Assembly: GCF_002079305.1 (NCBI RefSeq)
Contig: NZ_CP015039.1
Location: forward strand, 2,191,501 to 2,255,500
Reading direction: 5' to 3'
DNA length: 64,000 nucleotides
Source of the DNA: Rhodovulum sp. P5
Lineage (GTDB): Bacteria; Pseudomonadota; Alphaproteobacteria; Rhodobacterales; Rhodobacteraceae
Shown here one piece after another: positions 8,994-18,242 of this stretch; within the stretch, counting starts at the first letter, position 1, and the number at the start of each line of letters is the position of its first letter. Position numbers and translations under genes: made by a program. The notes beneath the pieces are model-generated. The model made no database searches, was not told the origin of the DNA, and worked only from the letters and a program-made list of their open reading frames with translations.

Positions 8994-10225
8994 CGAATAT
9001 CTTCCCCTCTCAACGGCGTCGCGGCCAGAAGCGCGACGGCCACCAGTTTCAGTGCGCAGGGCACCAGCGCATACAGCACGCCCAGCATGGTCAGGGCGGT
9101 ATCGGGGTTTTCCCCGCCCGCCGTGAATCCCGCGCGATCCAGAAGCGGCAGTAGCGTGACCGCCGCAAAGGCCAGCGTGAATTTCGAAACGAACGACCAG
9201 ATGCCAAAGGCCTGGCCCGCATTCGGGGCCACGCGCGCCATCCGCCCTGCAAAGATCGCCGGCAGCAACGTCATATCCGCCCCAAGCGCCGCGCCCGAGG
9301 CCACGCAGATCACGGCAAAGGGCAGAACATCCCCCGCCTCCAGCGTCGCCGCAAAGCCGAACGCCCCAATCGACAGGACCATGCCGCCCAGAAGCGTCCG
9401 CTTTTCACCGAAACCGCGGGCCATCCGCCCCCAAACGGGGGCCGAGGCCGCCGCGGCCAGGAAGAACAGCAACAGCAGTGGCCCCTCCCATCCCGGGGCG
9501 GCCAGCCGGCTTTCGACGAAGAACAGGAACAGGGTGGAGGTCACGGCCACGGGCGTCGCATTGACCAGCGCGATCAGCAGCAGGCGCCGGGCGATGGGAT
9601 CGGCCAGAACGTCGCGTAGCCCGCTCTGCTCCGGTGCGATGGGAAGGGACCACTCCCGCCGCATGGCAACGGCCGCGGTCAGGGCCAACCCGCAAAACCC
9701 GGCCGCGAACAGGGCAAAGGGCGCATCGCTGACGGTAAGCAGAACCGTCGGGGCGACCGCCGCAAGGCTCACCCCCAGAAGCGCCCCGGTTTCGCGCCAT
9801 GAGGCCAGCCGCACATGGCCGCCCCCGCCCATCCCGCGGGCCCGCGCCACCCCCTGCGCATAAAAGGTGATGGTCAGGAAGCTGAACGCCGTGAACAGCC
9901 CCGCCAGCGTCAGGGCGAACCACAACAGCGGCGAAACCGGCGGCGTCACCGCGAAAAGCGCGACCATTGACCCCGCCAGCAGAAGAACGCCCAGGGCCAC
10001 CGCAAGCCCGCGCCAGCGATGCGTCCGTTCCGACAGCCAGCCAAGGGCGGGGTCCTGCACGACGTCGACCAGCCGCAGCCCGAACAGAACGGCGCCCAAC
10101 GCCGCAAGGCTGACCCCATATTCGTCGACGTAGAATTTCGGCGCGTGAATATAGATCGGCAAGCCCGCCGCGGCCAAGAGCCCGGCAAACAGCGCATAGC
10201 CCGGCAGCGGGGCCGCCTGGGTCAT
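8990..10225 (-). CDS. MFS transporter (GPH/MFS_2-like)
   Basis: 411-residue integral membrane protein with about 12 predicted helices. The cytoplasmic signature between helices 2 and 3 reads 'LVDVVQDPALGWLSERTHRWRG', which matches the glycoside-pentoside-hexuronide/MFS_2 group (D-P-x-x-G-x-x-S/D-x-R-T). It sits in the middle of the five-gene operon with ATGA overlaps on both sides. R. sphaeroides has a similar 'sugar:cation symporter' at the same place. Transport of a lipid or lysophospholipid rather than a sugar is plausible because MFS_2 includes lipid carriers, but this is inference. Confidence 0.85.
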   Translation of the reverse strand: MTQAAPLPGYALFAGLLAAAGLPIYIHAPKFYVDEYGVSLAALGAVLFGLRLVDVVQDPALGWLSERTHRWRGLAVALGVLLLAGSMVALFAVTPPVSPLLWFALTLAGLFTAFSFLTITFYAQGVARARGMGGGGHVRLASWRETGALLGVSLAAVAPTVLLTVSDAPFALFAAGFCGLALTAAVAMRREWSLPIAPEQSGLRDVLADPIARRLLLIALVNATPVAVTSTLFLFFVESRLAAPGWEGPLLLLFFLAAAASAPVWGRMARGFGEKRTLLGGMVLSIGAFGFAATLEAGDVLPFAVICVASGAALGADMTLLPAIFAGRMARVAPNAGQAFGIWSFVSKFTLAFAAVTLLPLLDRAGFTAGGENPDTALTMLGVLYALVPCALKLVAVALLAATPLRGEDIR

Positions 10226-10983
10226 GTCACCTCGTCGGTGGGCGGCTCCGGCCGGGTGCGATAACCAGCGCGCTTCAGGAACAGGATCAGCGCGTGCCAG
10301 TGGATCAGCGCCAGCACCCGGCGCGACCCGAACGGCCGGCGCAGCATCCCCCGCAGGATCGCCCAGTTGGTCAGCGGTTTGCGCGGCCCCGTCAGCGTGG
10401 CGTAAAGCCCGGTTTCATCGTTCGACGAATAATCGATCCAGATGCCGATCTTGTCGGGCCGGATGTCGAAGCGGAAGCGATAGCCCCCCTCGATCGGCAG
10501 GAACGGCGAGACATGGAAGATCTTCGTCGCCGTCAGGATATCGCTCGCCTCGATCGGGCGCTGGTCGGGGTGGTGGCACAGGTACGAATGCCGGTCGCGC
10601 CACGGGTTGTTCACCTCGGCAATCACCACGCGCAACGTGTCGTCCTTGCCGTAGCACAGCCAGAAGCTGACCGGGTTGAATTCATAGCCCTGCACCCGCG
10701 GCAGGGTCAAAAGCTCGATCCGGCCCTTGGCAGCGAACAGGTTGTGGGCCTTCAGCACGGCGCGCACCCAGGCTGCGCCGCGCCCCTCTCCCCACGGGCC
10801 GCCATGGTCGACGTCCCAGACCGACATGCGGTTCTTCGCGTTCAGCGAAAACCACGACGGCCCCCGAACCTCGGCCTCTGCATCATAGAGCACATAGTCC
10901 ACGGTATGGCGCAGCTTGTGGCCGACCTTGCCCCGCCGTTGGTGATAGGTCGTGCCCCTTACATGTTCGACAATTCCCGTCAT
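10222..10983 (-). CDS. DUF1365 domain-containing protein
   Basis: 253-residue protein of the DUF1365 family, recognised from 'LLTLPRVQGYEFNPVSFWLCYG' (about residues 98-119), 'VVIAEVNNPWRDRHSYLC' and the terminal 'YRTRPEP'. The family's biochemical activity is not established, but it nearly always accompanies an FAD-dependent desaturase/dehydrogenase acting on fatty acids. In R. sphaeroides the corresponding gene (RSP_1090, from memory) lies in the RpoE regulon and has been connected to furan fatty acid formation. It overlaps the upstream FAD oxidoreductase gene by ATGA. Confidence 0.86.
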   Translation of the reverse strand: MTGIVEHVRGTTYHQRRGKVGHKLRHTVDYVLYDAEAEVRGPSWFSLNAKNRMSVWDVDHGGPWGEGRGAAWVRAVLKAHNLFAAKGRIELLTLPRVQGYEFNPVSFWLCYGKDDTLRVVIAEVNNPWRDRHSYLCHHPDQRPIEASDILTATKIFHVSPFLPIEGGYRFRFDIRPDKIGIWIDYSSNDETGLYATLTGPRKPLTNWAILRGMLRRPFGSRRVLALIHWHALILFLKRAGYRTRPEPPTDEVT

Positions 10984-12275
10984 GCCGTCACCGTCTCAGA
11001 CTCCCGCCGCTTCATCGCCTCGACCACGTCGACAGCGCTGGAAAGCCCGTCCTCGTGAAATCCGTTCTTCATCCATGCCCCGCAGAACCATGTCCGGTTC
11101 AGCCCGTTCATCGCCTGCACGGCCTTCTGCGCCTCCAGCGCGCCAAGGTCATAGACCGGGTGGCGGAAGGTGACCGTGTCATAGATCAACTCCTCGCGGA
11201 TATCGCGCTGGGAGTTCAGCGTCACGAACAGCGGGTCGTCCTGAGGGATCGGCTGAAGCGAGTTCATCCAGTAGGTCAGGTCGATCCGGTCGGTCTTCTT
11301 CGCACTGTCCTCGACATAGACCCAGCTTGCCCATGCAGCGCGGCGTTTGGGCATCACGCGCGTGTCGGCGTGCAGGACGGCCTCGTTCGGTTGATAGCGG
11401 ACGGCGCCGAGGGCCGCCTTTTCCTCGGGCGTGGGGTCGGCCAGCAGGGCCAGCGTGTCATCTGAATGGGTGGCAAAGACGACCGCGTCGAACGGCTCCC
11501 ACGTGCCGCCCCTGGCTTTCACCTCCGGTCCCGCTTCGGTCCGGCGCACGGCCTCCACCGGGCAGGCGGTTCGGATGTCGGCCCCCTGGCCCTTCAGCAC
11601 GGGTTCCAGCCGCCGGATATATTCGACCGACCCGCCCTTCACCGTGTACCACTGGTGCTGCCCGGTATGGGACAAAAGCGCGTGGTTTTCGAAGAACCGG
11701 ATCATCGCCTGCGCAGGGAAGTCGAGGATGCCTTCGGTCGGGGTGGACCAGATCGCCCCGGACAGCGGCAACAGATACCGGTCGCGGAACCAGTCCCCGG
11801 TGCCAAGCCGGTTCAGAAACTCCCCAATGGAAATCTCCGGGTCCTTTGCCACCTCCAGCGCGCGGGCGTTGAACCGCATCACGTCGCGCAGCATCGCCAG
11901 AAACTTCGGGTTGAGCGCGTTGGCGGGCTGGGCGAACACCGCCTGAAGGTTCCGAAGCCCGTATTCGAACGCGCCCCCGTCCAGCGAGGCACCGAAACTC
12001 ATGTCCGATTTCGCCACGGGCACGTCGAGATCGGCAAAGAGCTTCGTCAGATGCGGATAGTTCACATAGTTGAAGACGATGAAGCCCGTATCGACCGGTT
12101 GATCGCCGCGCTTGCCGGCCACAACGGTGCGGGCATGACCGCCAAGCCGCCCCTCCGCCTCGAAAAGCGTGACACGATGATCGGTGGCCAGAAGATGCGC
12201 GGCCCCAAGGCCGGAAATCCCCGCACCGATGACGGCGACGCGCCGGGGGGCGCCCGCTGCGGTCTCGAAAGGCAT
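10980..12275 (-). CDS. FAD-dependent oxidoreductase (amine-oxidase-like), UfaD/RSP_1091-like
   Basis: 431-residue flavoprotein. The Rossmann motif VIGAGISGLGAAHLL starts at residue 14, followed by 'FEAEGRLGGHART' and the C-terminal FAD contact 'WFCGAWMKNGFHEDGLSSA'. The family (NAD/FAD-binding, 'amine oxidase' fold) includes the R. sphaeroides protein next to rpoE that is implicated in dehydrogenating methylated fatty acids on the way to furan fatty acids (from memory). Start ATG 12275 was chosen because 'VAVIGAGISG' then lies at the expected place. It is the first gene of the operon, divergent from rpoE, so co-regulation by RpoE is likely. No methyltransferase (cfa/ufaM) lies in the cluster. 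Confidence 0.85.
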   Translation of the reverse strand: MPFETAAGAPRRVAVIGAGISGLGAAHLLATDHRVTLFEAEGRLGGHARTVVAGKRGDQPVDTGFIVFNYVNYPHLTKLFADLDVPVAKSDMSFGASLDGGAFEYGLRNLQAVFAQPANALNPKFLAMLRDVMRFNARALEVAKDPEISIGEFLNRLGTGDWFRDRYLLPLSGAIWSTPTEGILDFPAQAMIRFFENHALLSHTGQHQWYTVKGGSVEYIRRLEPVLKGQGADIRTACPVEAVRRTEAGPEVKARGGTWEPFDAVVFATHSDDTLALLADPTPEEKAALGAVRYQPNEAVLHADTRVMPKRRAAWASWVYVEDSAKKTDRIDLTYWMNSLQPIPQDDPLFVTLNSQRDIREELIYDTVTFRHPVYDLGALEAQKAVQAMNGLNRTWFCGAWMKNGFHEDGLSSAVDVVEAMKRRESETVTA

Positions 12276-12383
12276 GCTGTCCTGCTCCTGATCTGTCCGA
12301 GGGTGGCATATGGCGCACACCCCTTGGCTGTCCAGCACCGGTTGGCGACACATGCCCATTTTAGAATTTTTCTCGACTGGCGG

Positions 12384-12413
12384 TGATCCGATCCCCGGTA
12401 CATCGCGTATCAC
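12384..12413 (+). promoter_or_regulatory. RpoE (ECF11)-type promoter of rpoE-chrR
   Basis: TGATCC at 12384-12389, then exactly 18 bp, then TATCAC at 12408-12413. The published R. sphaeroides RpoE consensus is TGATCC-N18-TA(WNNT). This matches all conserved positions except the last T. It lies about 110 bp before the chosen rpoE start, so autoregulation of the operon by its own sigma factor is expected. Confidence 0.8.
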
Positions 12414-12522
12414 GGATATGTTGGACGGCATCAAAGCCATCGATCAAATGGATGGAGCCCCGAAGGATCGGGCCTATCTTGTTGGGCATCAGAATCGTGT
12501 CCGGCAATCGAAGGCAGACGTC

Positions 12523-13071
12523 GTGAAGGAAGAGGTTACGCCCGATGCACGCTGGTTGGTTTGCATCGAACATGTGCGCGAACGGAAGGATCAAGGCGCC
12601 TTTGCCGAGCTCTTTCGGCATTTCGCGCCGCGCGTGAAGGCGTTCTTGATGAAGTCTGGGGCCGATGCGGCCCTGGCAGAGGAATGTGCGCAGGAGGTGA
12701 TGGCAACGGTCTGGCGCAAGGCACATCTGTTCGACCCAGAGCGGGCTAGCGTGGCGACGTGGATATTCACCATCGCCCGGAACAAGAAGATCGACGCCTT
12801 GCGCAAGCAGAAGCGGCCCGAGCCCGAGGACCTGCCTTGGGGCCCGAAGCATGAGCCGGACCAGGCAGAGGCCGTTGCCCTGCAACAGGAGAGCGAAATT
12901 CTGGGCAAGGCGCTGGCCGCCCTGCCCGAAAACCAGAGGGTTCTGATCGAGCGGGCCTACTTTGGCGAGTTGTCGCATAGCGAGATCGCCGCGGAAACCG
13001 GGCTCCCGCTCGGGACGATCAAGTCGAGGATACGGTTGGCGCTGGAACGGTTGCGCCACGAAATGAAGTGA
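12523..13071 (+). CDS. rpoE: ECF sigma factor RpoE (singlet oxygen response)
   Basis: 182-residue group IV sigma factor close to R. sphaeroides RpoE (ECF11). Region 2 reads 'FAELFRHFAPRVKAFLMKSG' then 'AEECAQEVMATVWRKAHLFD' and 'ASVATWIFTIARNKKID'; region 4 reads 'LIERAYFGELSHSEIAAETG' then 'LPLGTIKSRIRLALERLR'. It directs transcription of the singlet-oxygen regulon when released from ChrR. The reading frame is open further upstream, but GTG 12523 is chosen: AAGG lies 8 bp before it, the length then fits the family, and the upstream ATGs have no ribosome site and one lies almost on the predicted transcription start. chrR follows 10 bp later. Confidence 0.9.
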   Translation: MKEEVTPDARWLVCIEHVRERKDQGAFAELFRHFAPRVKAFLMKSGADAALAEECAQEVMATVWRKAHLFDPERASVATWIFTIARNKKIDALRKQKRPEPEDLPWGPKHEPDQAEAVALQQESEILGKALAALPENQRVLIERAYFGELSHSEIAAETGLPLGTIKSRIRLALERLRHEMK

Positions 13072-13081
13072 AGAGACGGCA

Positions 13082-13738
13082 ATGACGAGTGAGATCAAAC
13101 ATCATCTGACCGACGAGATGCTGATGGGTTATGCGGCAGGCAATCTGCCCGAGGCCTTCAATCTGGTCGTGGCAAGCCATGTGTCCATGTGCGACGACTG
13201 TCGCGCAAGACTGGCGGAATTCGAAGCCGTCGGTGGCGCGGTGCTTGACGAGGATCCGGTTTGCGAAATGTCCGACGACAGCTTCGCAGCCACGATGCAA
13301 CTGATTGCCGACATGCCGGTTGAGGAGCGGATCGAACGCGTCGCGCCCGGCCCGGCGGGCATCTTCCCCGGTCCGTTGCGTGATTATCTGGGTGGCGATG
13401 CGGACACCGTGCGGTGGAAGTCGGTCGGCGGCAAGGTGCGTCAGGCGATCCTGCCCACGTCGAAAGAGGCGACGGCACGGCTGCTCTACATCCCGGCCGG
13501 TGTGCCGATGCCCGAACACGGCCACAACGGCACGGAAATGACGCTGGTCCTGCAAGGGGCATTCGAGGATGCGGACGGGTATTTCGGCCGCGGCGACGTT
13601 GAAGTGGCGAATGAAGAGCTTGACCACACACCCGTCGCCGCCCCCGGCGCGGACTGCATCTGCCTTGTGGCAACCGATGCGCCGCTGAAGTTCCACGGGT
13701 TGTTGCCGCGCATCGCGCAGCCGTTCCTTGGGATCTGA
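13082..13738 (+). CDS. chrR: Anti-sigma factor ChrR, zinc-dependent cupin
   Basis: 218-residue partner that sequesters RpoE. The N-terminal zinc anti-sigma motif is intact: His7-x25-His33-x3-Cys37-x2-Cys40. The C-terminal cupin domain (about residues 105-200) carries its metal set His146, His148, Glu152 and His182, and the CICL motif (Cys192, Cys194), as in the R. sphaeroides protein whose cupin domain is needed for the singlet-oxygen response. It is cotranscribed with rpoE (10-bp gap, AGAGACGGCA leader) and followed by a hairpin terminator. Confidence 0.93.
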   Translation: MTSEIKHHLTDEMLMGYAAGNLPEAFNLVVASHVSMCDDCRARLAEFEAVGGAVLDEDPVCEMSDDSFAATMQLIADMPVEERIERVAPGPAGIFPGPLRDYLGGDADTVRWKSVGGKVRQAILPTSKEATARLLYIPAGVPMPEHGHNGTEMTLVLQGAFEDADGYFGRGDVEVANEELDHTPVAAPGADCICLVATDAPLKFHGLLPRIAQPFLGI

Positions 13739-13786
13739 CCATCCGGCTGTGGCGCGACGTCTGTCCCTGCGTCTCGCAACCGCCGC

Positions 13787-13817
13787 GCCCCGGGCCTTGG
13801 CCCGGGGCCTGTTTTTT
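13787..13817 (+). terminator. Rho-independent terminator after chrR
   Basis: Perfect inverted repeat GCCCCGGGCC (13787-13796) / GGCCCGGGGC (13799-13808) followed by CTG and six T. It lies between the convergent chrR and rmuC genes and terminates rpoE-chrR. Confidence 0.88.
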
Positions 13818-13871
13818 CGGGACGTTGGAAAAGCCGCGGAGCGCATACGCGCCCGTATCGTGCGGGCCTGA

Positions 13872-15059
13872 CTACTCTGCCGCGCCGCCAAGGCGCAGAA
13901 CCGGGGGCCCGTCCTCCTCCAGATCCTCGAAATCCAGCGTGTCCAGTCGCGCCGCGCGCTTTCCGGCCCGCTCGGCGGCGACGCCGATCCCCTCCAGATC
14001 CGCGCGCGCCTGTCTGAAATGGGTGTTCAGCTTGTCCACCCGTTCCACCACCAGTTCCACATCCCGGTGAAGCTGGCGCAGGGTCTGCCTTATGGCGCCC
14101 GCCTGCTCCCGCATCCGCGCATCTTTCAGGATCGCCCGCATCGTGGTCAGCGTCGCCATGCAGGTGGTGGGCGACACGATCCACACCCGCGCCGCGAAGC
14201 CTGCCCGCACGAGATCGGGGAAGTTGGCGTGCAACTCGGCATAGACGGCCTCGGACGGCAGGAACATCAATGCGCCGTCCGCCGTTTCTCCATCCAGAAT
14301 ATACTTCTCGGAAATCGCCCGGATATGTGCGCGGACAGAGGATTTCATCAGCTTCGCCGCCTCGCTGACCTCCCACTGGGTTTCGGCGCGGCGCAGCGCC
14401 TCGTACCCCTCCAGCGGGAACTTCGCGTCGACCACTATGGGCCCCGGCGGATTGGGCAGGTCGATCAGGCAATCGGCCCGCTTGCCGTTCGACAGCGTCA
14501 CCTGAAACCGGTAGCTGTCCGGCGGCAGGGCCTTGGCAACGATGTCGTTCAACTGGATCTCGCCAAAGGCGCCGCGGGTCTGCTTGTTCGACAGGATGTC
14601 TTGCAGGCCCAGCACGTCGCCCGACAGTTTCTCGATATTGGCCTGTGCCCGGTCGATGGTCGCCAGACGCTGCTGCAACTCCCCCAAAGACAGCGCCGTC
14701 CGGCGGGACGCGCCCTCAAGATTGCGGTTCATCTGGTCGGAAACCTGCGCCAGACGGCTTTCCATCAGTCTCAGCATGTTGGCCTGCGCGGCGGCCTGCG
14801 CCTCGGACACATGGGTCAGGCCACCCGCCAGCCGGTGCTGACCCTCGCCCAGCGCCTCGACCCGGCGGGCCAGTTGGTCCATCTGGTAGATCAGCGGTTC
14901 GGCCAGATCCGCCGACCGCCCCGCCCGCCGGACGGCGAGGATCAGAAGGATCAGCACCAGAAGCGCCAGCGCCGCGCCGCCAAGGCTGGCCAGGACCAGC
15001 GGGTCGTCCCAGCGTTGCGCCAGTATCCAGTCGCGGACCTGCGCCCAAGCGTCTCTCAT
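13872..15059 (-). CDS. rmuC: DNA recombination protein RmuC
   Basis: 395-residue RmuC family protein: an N-terminal membrane anchor (about residues 24-44), a long coiled coil (about 55-150), then the nuclease-like core with '[24 protein letters not shown]' and '[26 protein letters not shown]', the latter containing the D/E-x-K-type core. RmuC limits inversions at short repeats. ATG 15059 overlaps the mutL stop by ATGA, which fixes the start. The C-terminus ends with an acidic tail. Confidence 0.92.
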   Translation of the reverse strand: MRDAWAQVRDWILAQRWDDPLVLASLGGAALALLVLILLILAVRRAGRSADLAEPLIYQMDQLARRVEALGEGQHRLAGGLTHVSEAQAAAQANMLRLMESRLAQVSDQMNRNLEGASRRTALSLGELQQRLATIDRAQANIEKLSGDVLGLQDILSNKQTRGAFGEIQLNDIVAKALPPDSYRFQVTLSNGKRADCLIDLPNPPGPIVVDAKFPLEGYEALRRAETQWEVSEAAKLMKSSVRAHIRAISEKYILDGETADGALMFLPSEAVYAELHANFPDLVRAGFAARVWIVSPTTCMATLTTMRAILKDARMREQAGAIRQTLRQLHRDVELVVERVDKLNTHFRQARADLEGIGVAAERAGKRAARLDTLDFEDLEEDGPPVLRLGGAAE

Positions 15060-16888
15060 GTGCGTCCAAACAGCCGCTCGATATCGGCAAGCCGCAGTTC
15101 GACGTAGGTCGGCCGGCCGTGGTTGCACTGGCCGGAATGGGGCGTCGCCTCCATCTCGCGCAACAGGGCGTTCATCTCGTCCACTCGCATCCGCCGGCCC
15201 GAACGGATCGAGCCGTGGCAGGCCACGCGGGACAGGATCGCCTCGATCCGGGCCTGCAGCGTCTGGCTTTCCCCAAGGTCTGCCAGTTCGTCGAGGATAT
15301 CGCGGATCAGCGCCGTCGCATTGACCTCTCCCAGCAGTGCGGGGGTTTCGCGCACGGCGATCGCGCCGGGGCCGAAGGGTTCGACAGTCAGCCCCAGCCG
15401 GGACAGATCGGCGGCGTGGTCCAGCAGGCGCGCGCAGTCGTCGTCCGACAATTCCACGATCTCGGGGATCAGCAGGGCCTGCGCCGCGACGCCGTTTTCG
15501 GCCATCTGGCGCTTCAGCCGTTCATAGACCAGCCGCTCATGCGCGGCGTGCTGATCGACGATGACCATGCCCGTTTCGGTCTGCGCGATGATGTAGTTTT
15601 CATGTACCTGCGCGCGGGCCGCGCCCAGCGGCAGCGCCTCGGCCTCCGGCTCCGGTGCTGCCGGTTCGAAGCGGGCGGACGGCTCTGCCAGACCCGGCGA
15701 CAGGGGGGCGGGGGCCTGTGCGGCATAGGCGGCCGAAATCGCCCGGGGCGAGGGGCGATCCATCTGGTAGGGGCGCGGCGCGGCCTGTTCGGGCCGCATC
15801 GCCCCCAGCGTGGCCCCGGCCACGGTGGTCGACGCCCGATGCCCGGCCTCTGCCAGCGCGTGGCGCAGGGCCGACACGATCAGCCCGCGCACGATCCCGG
15901 CCTCGCGAAACCGGACCTCGGCCTTTGCCGGGTGCACGTTGACATCGACCCGGTGGGGATCGCAGTCCACGAACAGCGCCGCGGCGGGGTGCCGGTCGCG
16001 TGACAGGAAATCGGCATAGGCCGCACGCAAGGCCCCGATCATCAGCTTGTCCCGCACCGGGCGACCGTTGACGAACAGGTATTGCGCAACGGCCGAACCG
16101 CGGGAATAGGTCGGCAGCGCGGCATAGCCGATCAGGGCATGATCATCACGCTCGGCCTCGATCCTGAGCGCATTGTCGGTGAACTCCCGCCCCATCACCC
16201 GGGCAAGCCGCCCGGCCAACGCATCGAACAGATCACCCGATTCCGCATCCGCCCGGAACACCACCCGCCCCTCGCCACCGTCGGAGACATCGCGCAGGGT
16301 GAAGGCCACCGTCGGTTCGGCCATGGCAAGGCGCTTGACCACGTCGCCGATGGCCTGCGCCTCCGCCCGGTCGGATCGGAGGAATTTCAGCCGCGCGGGC
16401 GTGGCGTGGAACAGATCGCGCAACTCTACCACCGTGCCGCGGGTCAGCGCCGCGGGGGTCACCGGCCCGATCTTTCCACCGGTCACCGCGATCTGCGCGG
16501 CCTCTGCCCCCGCCACGCGGCTGATGATGGTCAACCGGCCCACCGCGCCAAGGGAGGGCAGCGCCTCCCCCCGGAAGCCGAAGCTGTGGATGTTCAGAAG
16601 GTCGGACCCGTCGATCTTGGACGTCGCATGGCGGGCCAGCGCCAGCGGCAGATCGCTGGCCCGGATGCCATGCCCGTCATCGGTGACCCGGATCAACGTC
16701 TTGCCGCCATGGGCATAGGCGACCTCGACCCGCCGCGCCCCGGCATCAAGCGCGTTTTCCACCAGTTCCTTGACCGCAGAGGCCGGGCGTTCGACCACTT
16801 CGCCCGCCGCGATCCGGTTGGCCGCGGCATCGTCAAGCTGACGTATCGGTGGGGGGTCGGCGCTTATGTTGCGGTTGGGGGAGTTCAT
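15056..16888 (-). CDS. mutL: DNA mismatch repair protein MutL
   Basis: 610-residue GHKL ATPase/endonuclease. N-terminal ATP motifs are visible: ENALDAG, DDGHGI and [10 protein letters not shown] (about residues 41-105). The C-terminal dimerisation domain carries [12 protein letters not shown], which fits the endonuclease signature DQHA(x2)E(x4)E, so this MutL should nick DNA itself, as in bacteria without MutH. Length is normal. It overlaps rmuC by ATGA. Confidence 0.95.
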   Translation of the reverse strand: MNSPNRNISADPPPIRQLDDAAANRIAAGEVVERPASAVKELVENALDAGARRVEVAYAHGGKTLIRVTDDGHGIRASDLPLALARHATSKIDGSDLLNIHSFGFRGEALPSLGAVGRLTIISRVAGAEAAQIAVTGGKIGPVTPAALTRGTVVELRDLFHATPARLKFLRSDRAEAQAIGDVVKRLAMAEPTVAFTLRDVSDGGEGRVVFRADAESGDLFDALAGRLARVMGREFTDNALRIEAERDDHALIGYAALPTYSRGSAVAQYLFVNGRPVRDKLMIGALRAAYADFLSRDRHPAAALFVDCDPHRVDVNVHPAKAEVRFREAGIVRGLIVSALRHALAEAGHRASTTVAGATLGAMRPEQAAPRPYQMDRPSPRAISAAYAAQAPAPLSPGLAEPSARFEPAAPEPEAEALPLGAARAQVHENYIIAQTETGMVIVDQHAAHERLVYERLKRQMAENGVAAQALLIPEIVELSDDDCARLLDHAADLSRLGLTVEPFGPGAIAVRETPALLGEVNATALIRDILDELADLGESQTLQARIEAILSRVACHGSIRSGRRMRVDEMNALLREMEATPHSGQCNHGRPTYVELRLADIERLFGRT

Positions 16889-16928
16889 GCCACAAGGGAT
16901 AGCACGCCCTTCCCCGACTCGCCAAGGT

Positions 16929-18242
16929 TTAGTTCGTCCCGGTCAGCCCCTCGGGCTGGCCGACCACGATGAAGTGCAATCCCTCGGGGTCCAGCAACTC
17001 TGCCGCCACGCGTTTTACATCGTCCAGCGTCACGGCGCGGATATTGTCGTTGCGGGTCTCGACATAGTCGATGCCCAACCCCTCCATCTGCATGCCGACA
17101 AGGATGCGCGCGATCTTGGCGTTGCCGTCGAAGCGCAGCGGATAGGCACCGGTCAGATAGGTCTTGGCATCTTCAAGCTCTTCCTCGGTCGCACCGTCTT
17201 CGGCCATCTTGCGCCATTCGTCACGGATCACCTGTACCGCCTCGGCGATCCGTTCGTTGGCCGACGCGACACGACCATAGACAAGCGGCGCATGGTCCCG
17301 CGGATAGAGGTAGGAATAGACACCATAGGTCAGCCCGCGCTTGACCCGGACCTCCTTCATCAGACGCGATTCAAAGCTGCCCGCGCCAAGGATCTCGTTC
17401 ATCACATAGGCGGCGAAATAGTCGGGATCGTCCCGCTCCATCCCCTTTTGCCCGAAGACAGCCACCGATTGCGGCGTGTCGAACTGCTCCACCGTCACAC
17501 CGCCCGGCAGCGCGAATTCGGCCTTGCCCGGCATCGGCGCGCCCGTCTCTGGCAGATCGGCCAGCAGCGTATCAAGCAGCGCCCCCAGTTCCTCGGCCGT
17601 GATGTCGCCCACGGCCGAGACGAACAGCCGGTCGCGCGCGAGCACCCGTTCATGGGCGTCCACCAGATCGGCGCGGGTCAGCGCGGCAACGCTCTCCTCC
17701 GTCCCGTCGCTGGAACTGCCATAGGGATGGTCGCCAAAGGCAAGGCGGTTGAAGGTTTCGCTCGCGATCGCGTCGGGGTCTTTCTTGTCGGACTGGATCC
17801 CCGCGATCACCTGACTGCGCACCCGTTCGACCGCGTCGTCGTCGAACCGTGGCGACAGCAGGGCATCGCGCAACAGTGCCACCGCTTCGTCCCGGTTCTC
17901 GGTCAGCATCTTCACCGAAACGCTCAGCGCATCGGGTCCGACATCGAAGCTGAAACTGGCGGCCAGCGCGTCACGCGCCCGGGCGAAGGCGCGGGCATCC
18001 AGATCGCCGGAGCCTTCTTCCAGAAGCGCGGTCATCAGGTTGATCGCCCCGCGCTTGCCGGGCGCATCCAGGCTCGCCCCGCCCCGAAAACGGATCTCCA
18101 GCGCGACGAAGGGAATCTCGTGGCTTTCGACCAGCCACGCCTCGACCCCGCCGGGCGAGGTGACCTTCTGTATGTCCACCGCCGCGCGGGCGGGGACGGC
18201 CAGCATCACGGCCAGGGCAAGCGATAGAACAACCCGGATCAT
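16929..18242 (-). CDS. M16 family peptidase-like protein, non-catalytic partner
   Basis: 437-residue exported M16 homologue with a signal peptide ([20 protein letters not shown]). At the place where active members have HxxEH this protein reads [15 protein letters not shown], so the zinc site is missing. The rest of the two-domain fold is intact ('[22 protein letters not shown]', '[20 protein letters not shown]'). It follows the catalytic M16 gene with an ATGA overlap. Such pairs form heterodimers in which one subunit supplies the zinc site and this one the R/Y substrate-binding pair (family knowledge). It probably acts in the periplasm. Confidence 0.9.
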   Translation of the reverse strand: MIRVVLSLALAVMLAVPARAAVDIQKVTSPGGVEAWLVESHEIPFVALEIRFRGGASLDAPGKRGAINLMTALLEEGSGDLDARAFARARDALAASFSFDVGPDALSVSVKMLTENRDEAVALLRDALLSPRFDDDAVERVRSQVIAGIQSDKKDPDAIASETFNRLAFGDHPYGSSSDGTEESVAALTRADLVDAHERVLARDRLFVSAVGDITAEELGALLDTLLADLPETGAPMPGKAEFALPGGVTVEQFDTPQSVAVFGQKGMERDDPDYFAAYVMNEILGAGSFESRLMKEVRVKRGLTYGVYSYLYPRDHAPLVYGRVASANERIAEAVQVIRDEWRKMAEDGATEEELEDAKTYLTGAYPLRFDGNAKIARILVGMQMEGLGIDYVETRNDNIRAVTLDDVKRVAAELLDPEGLHFIVVGQPEGLTGTN

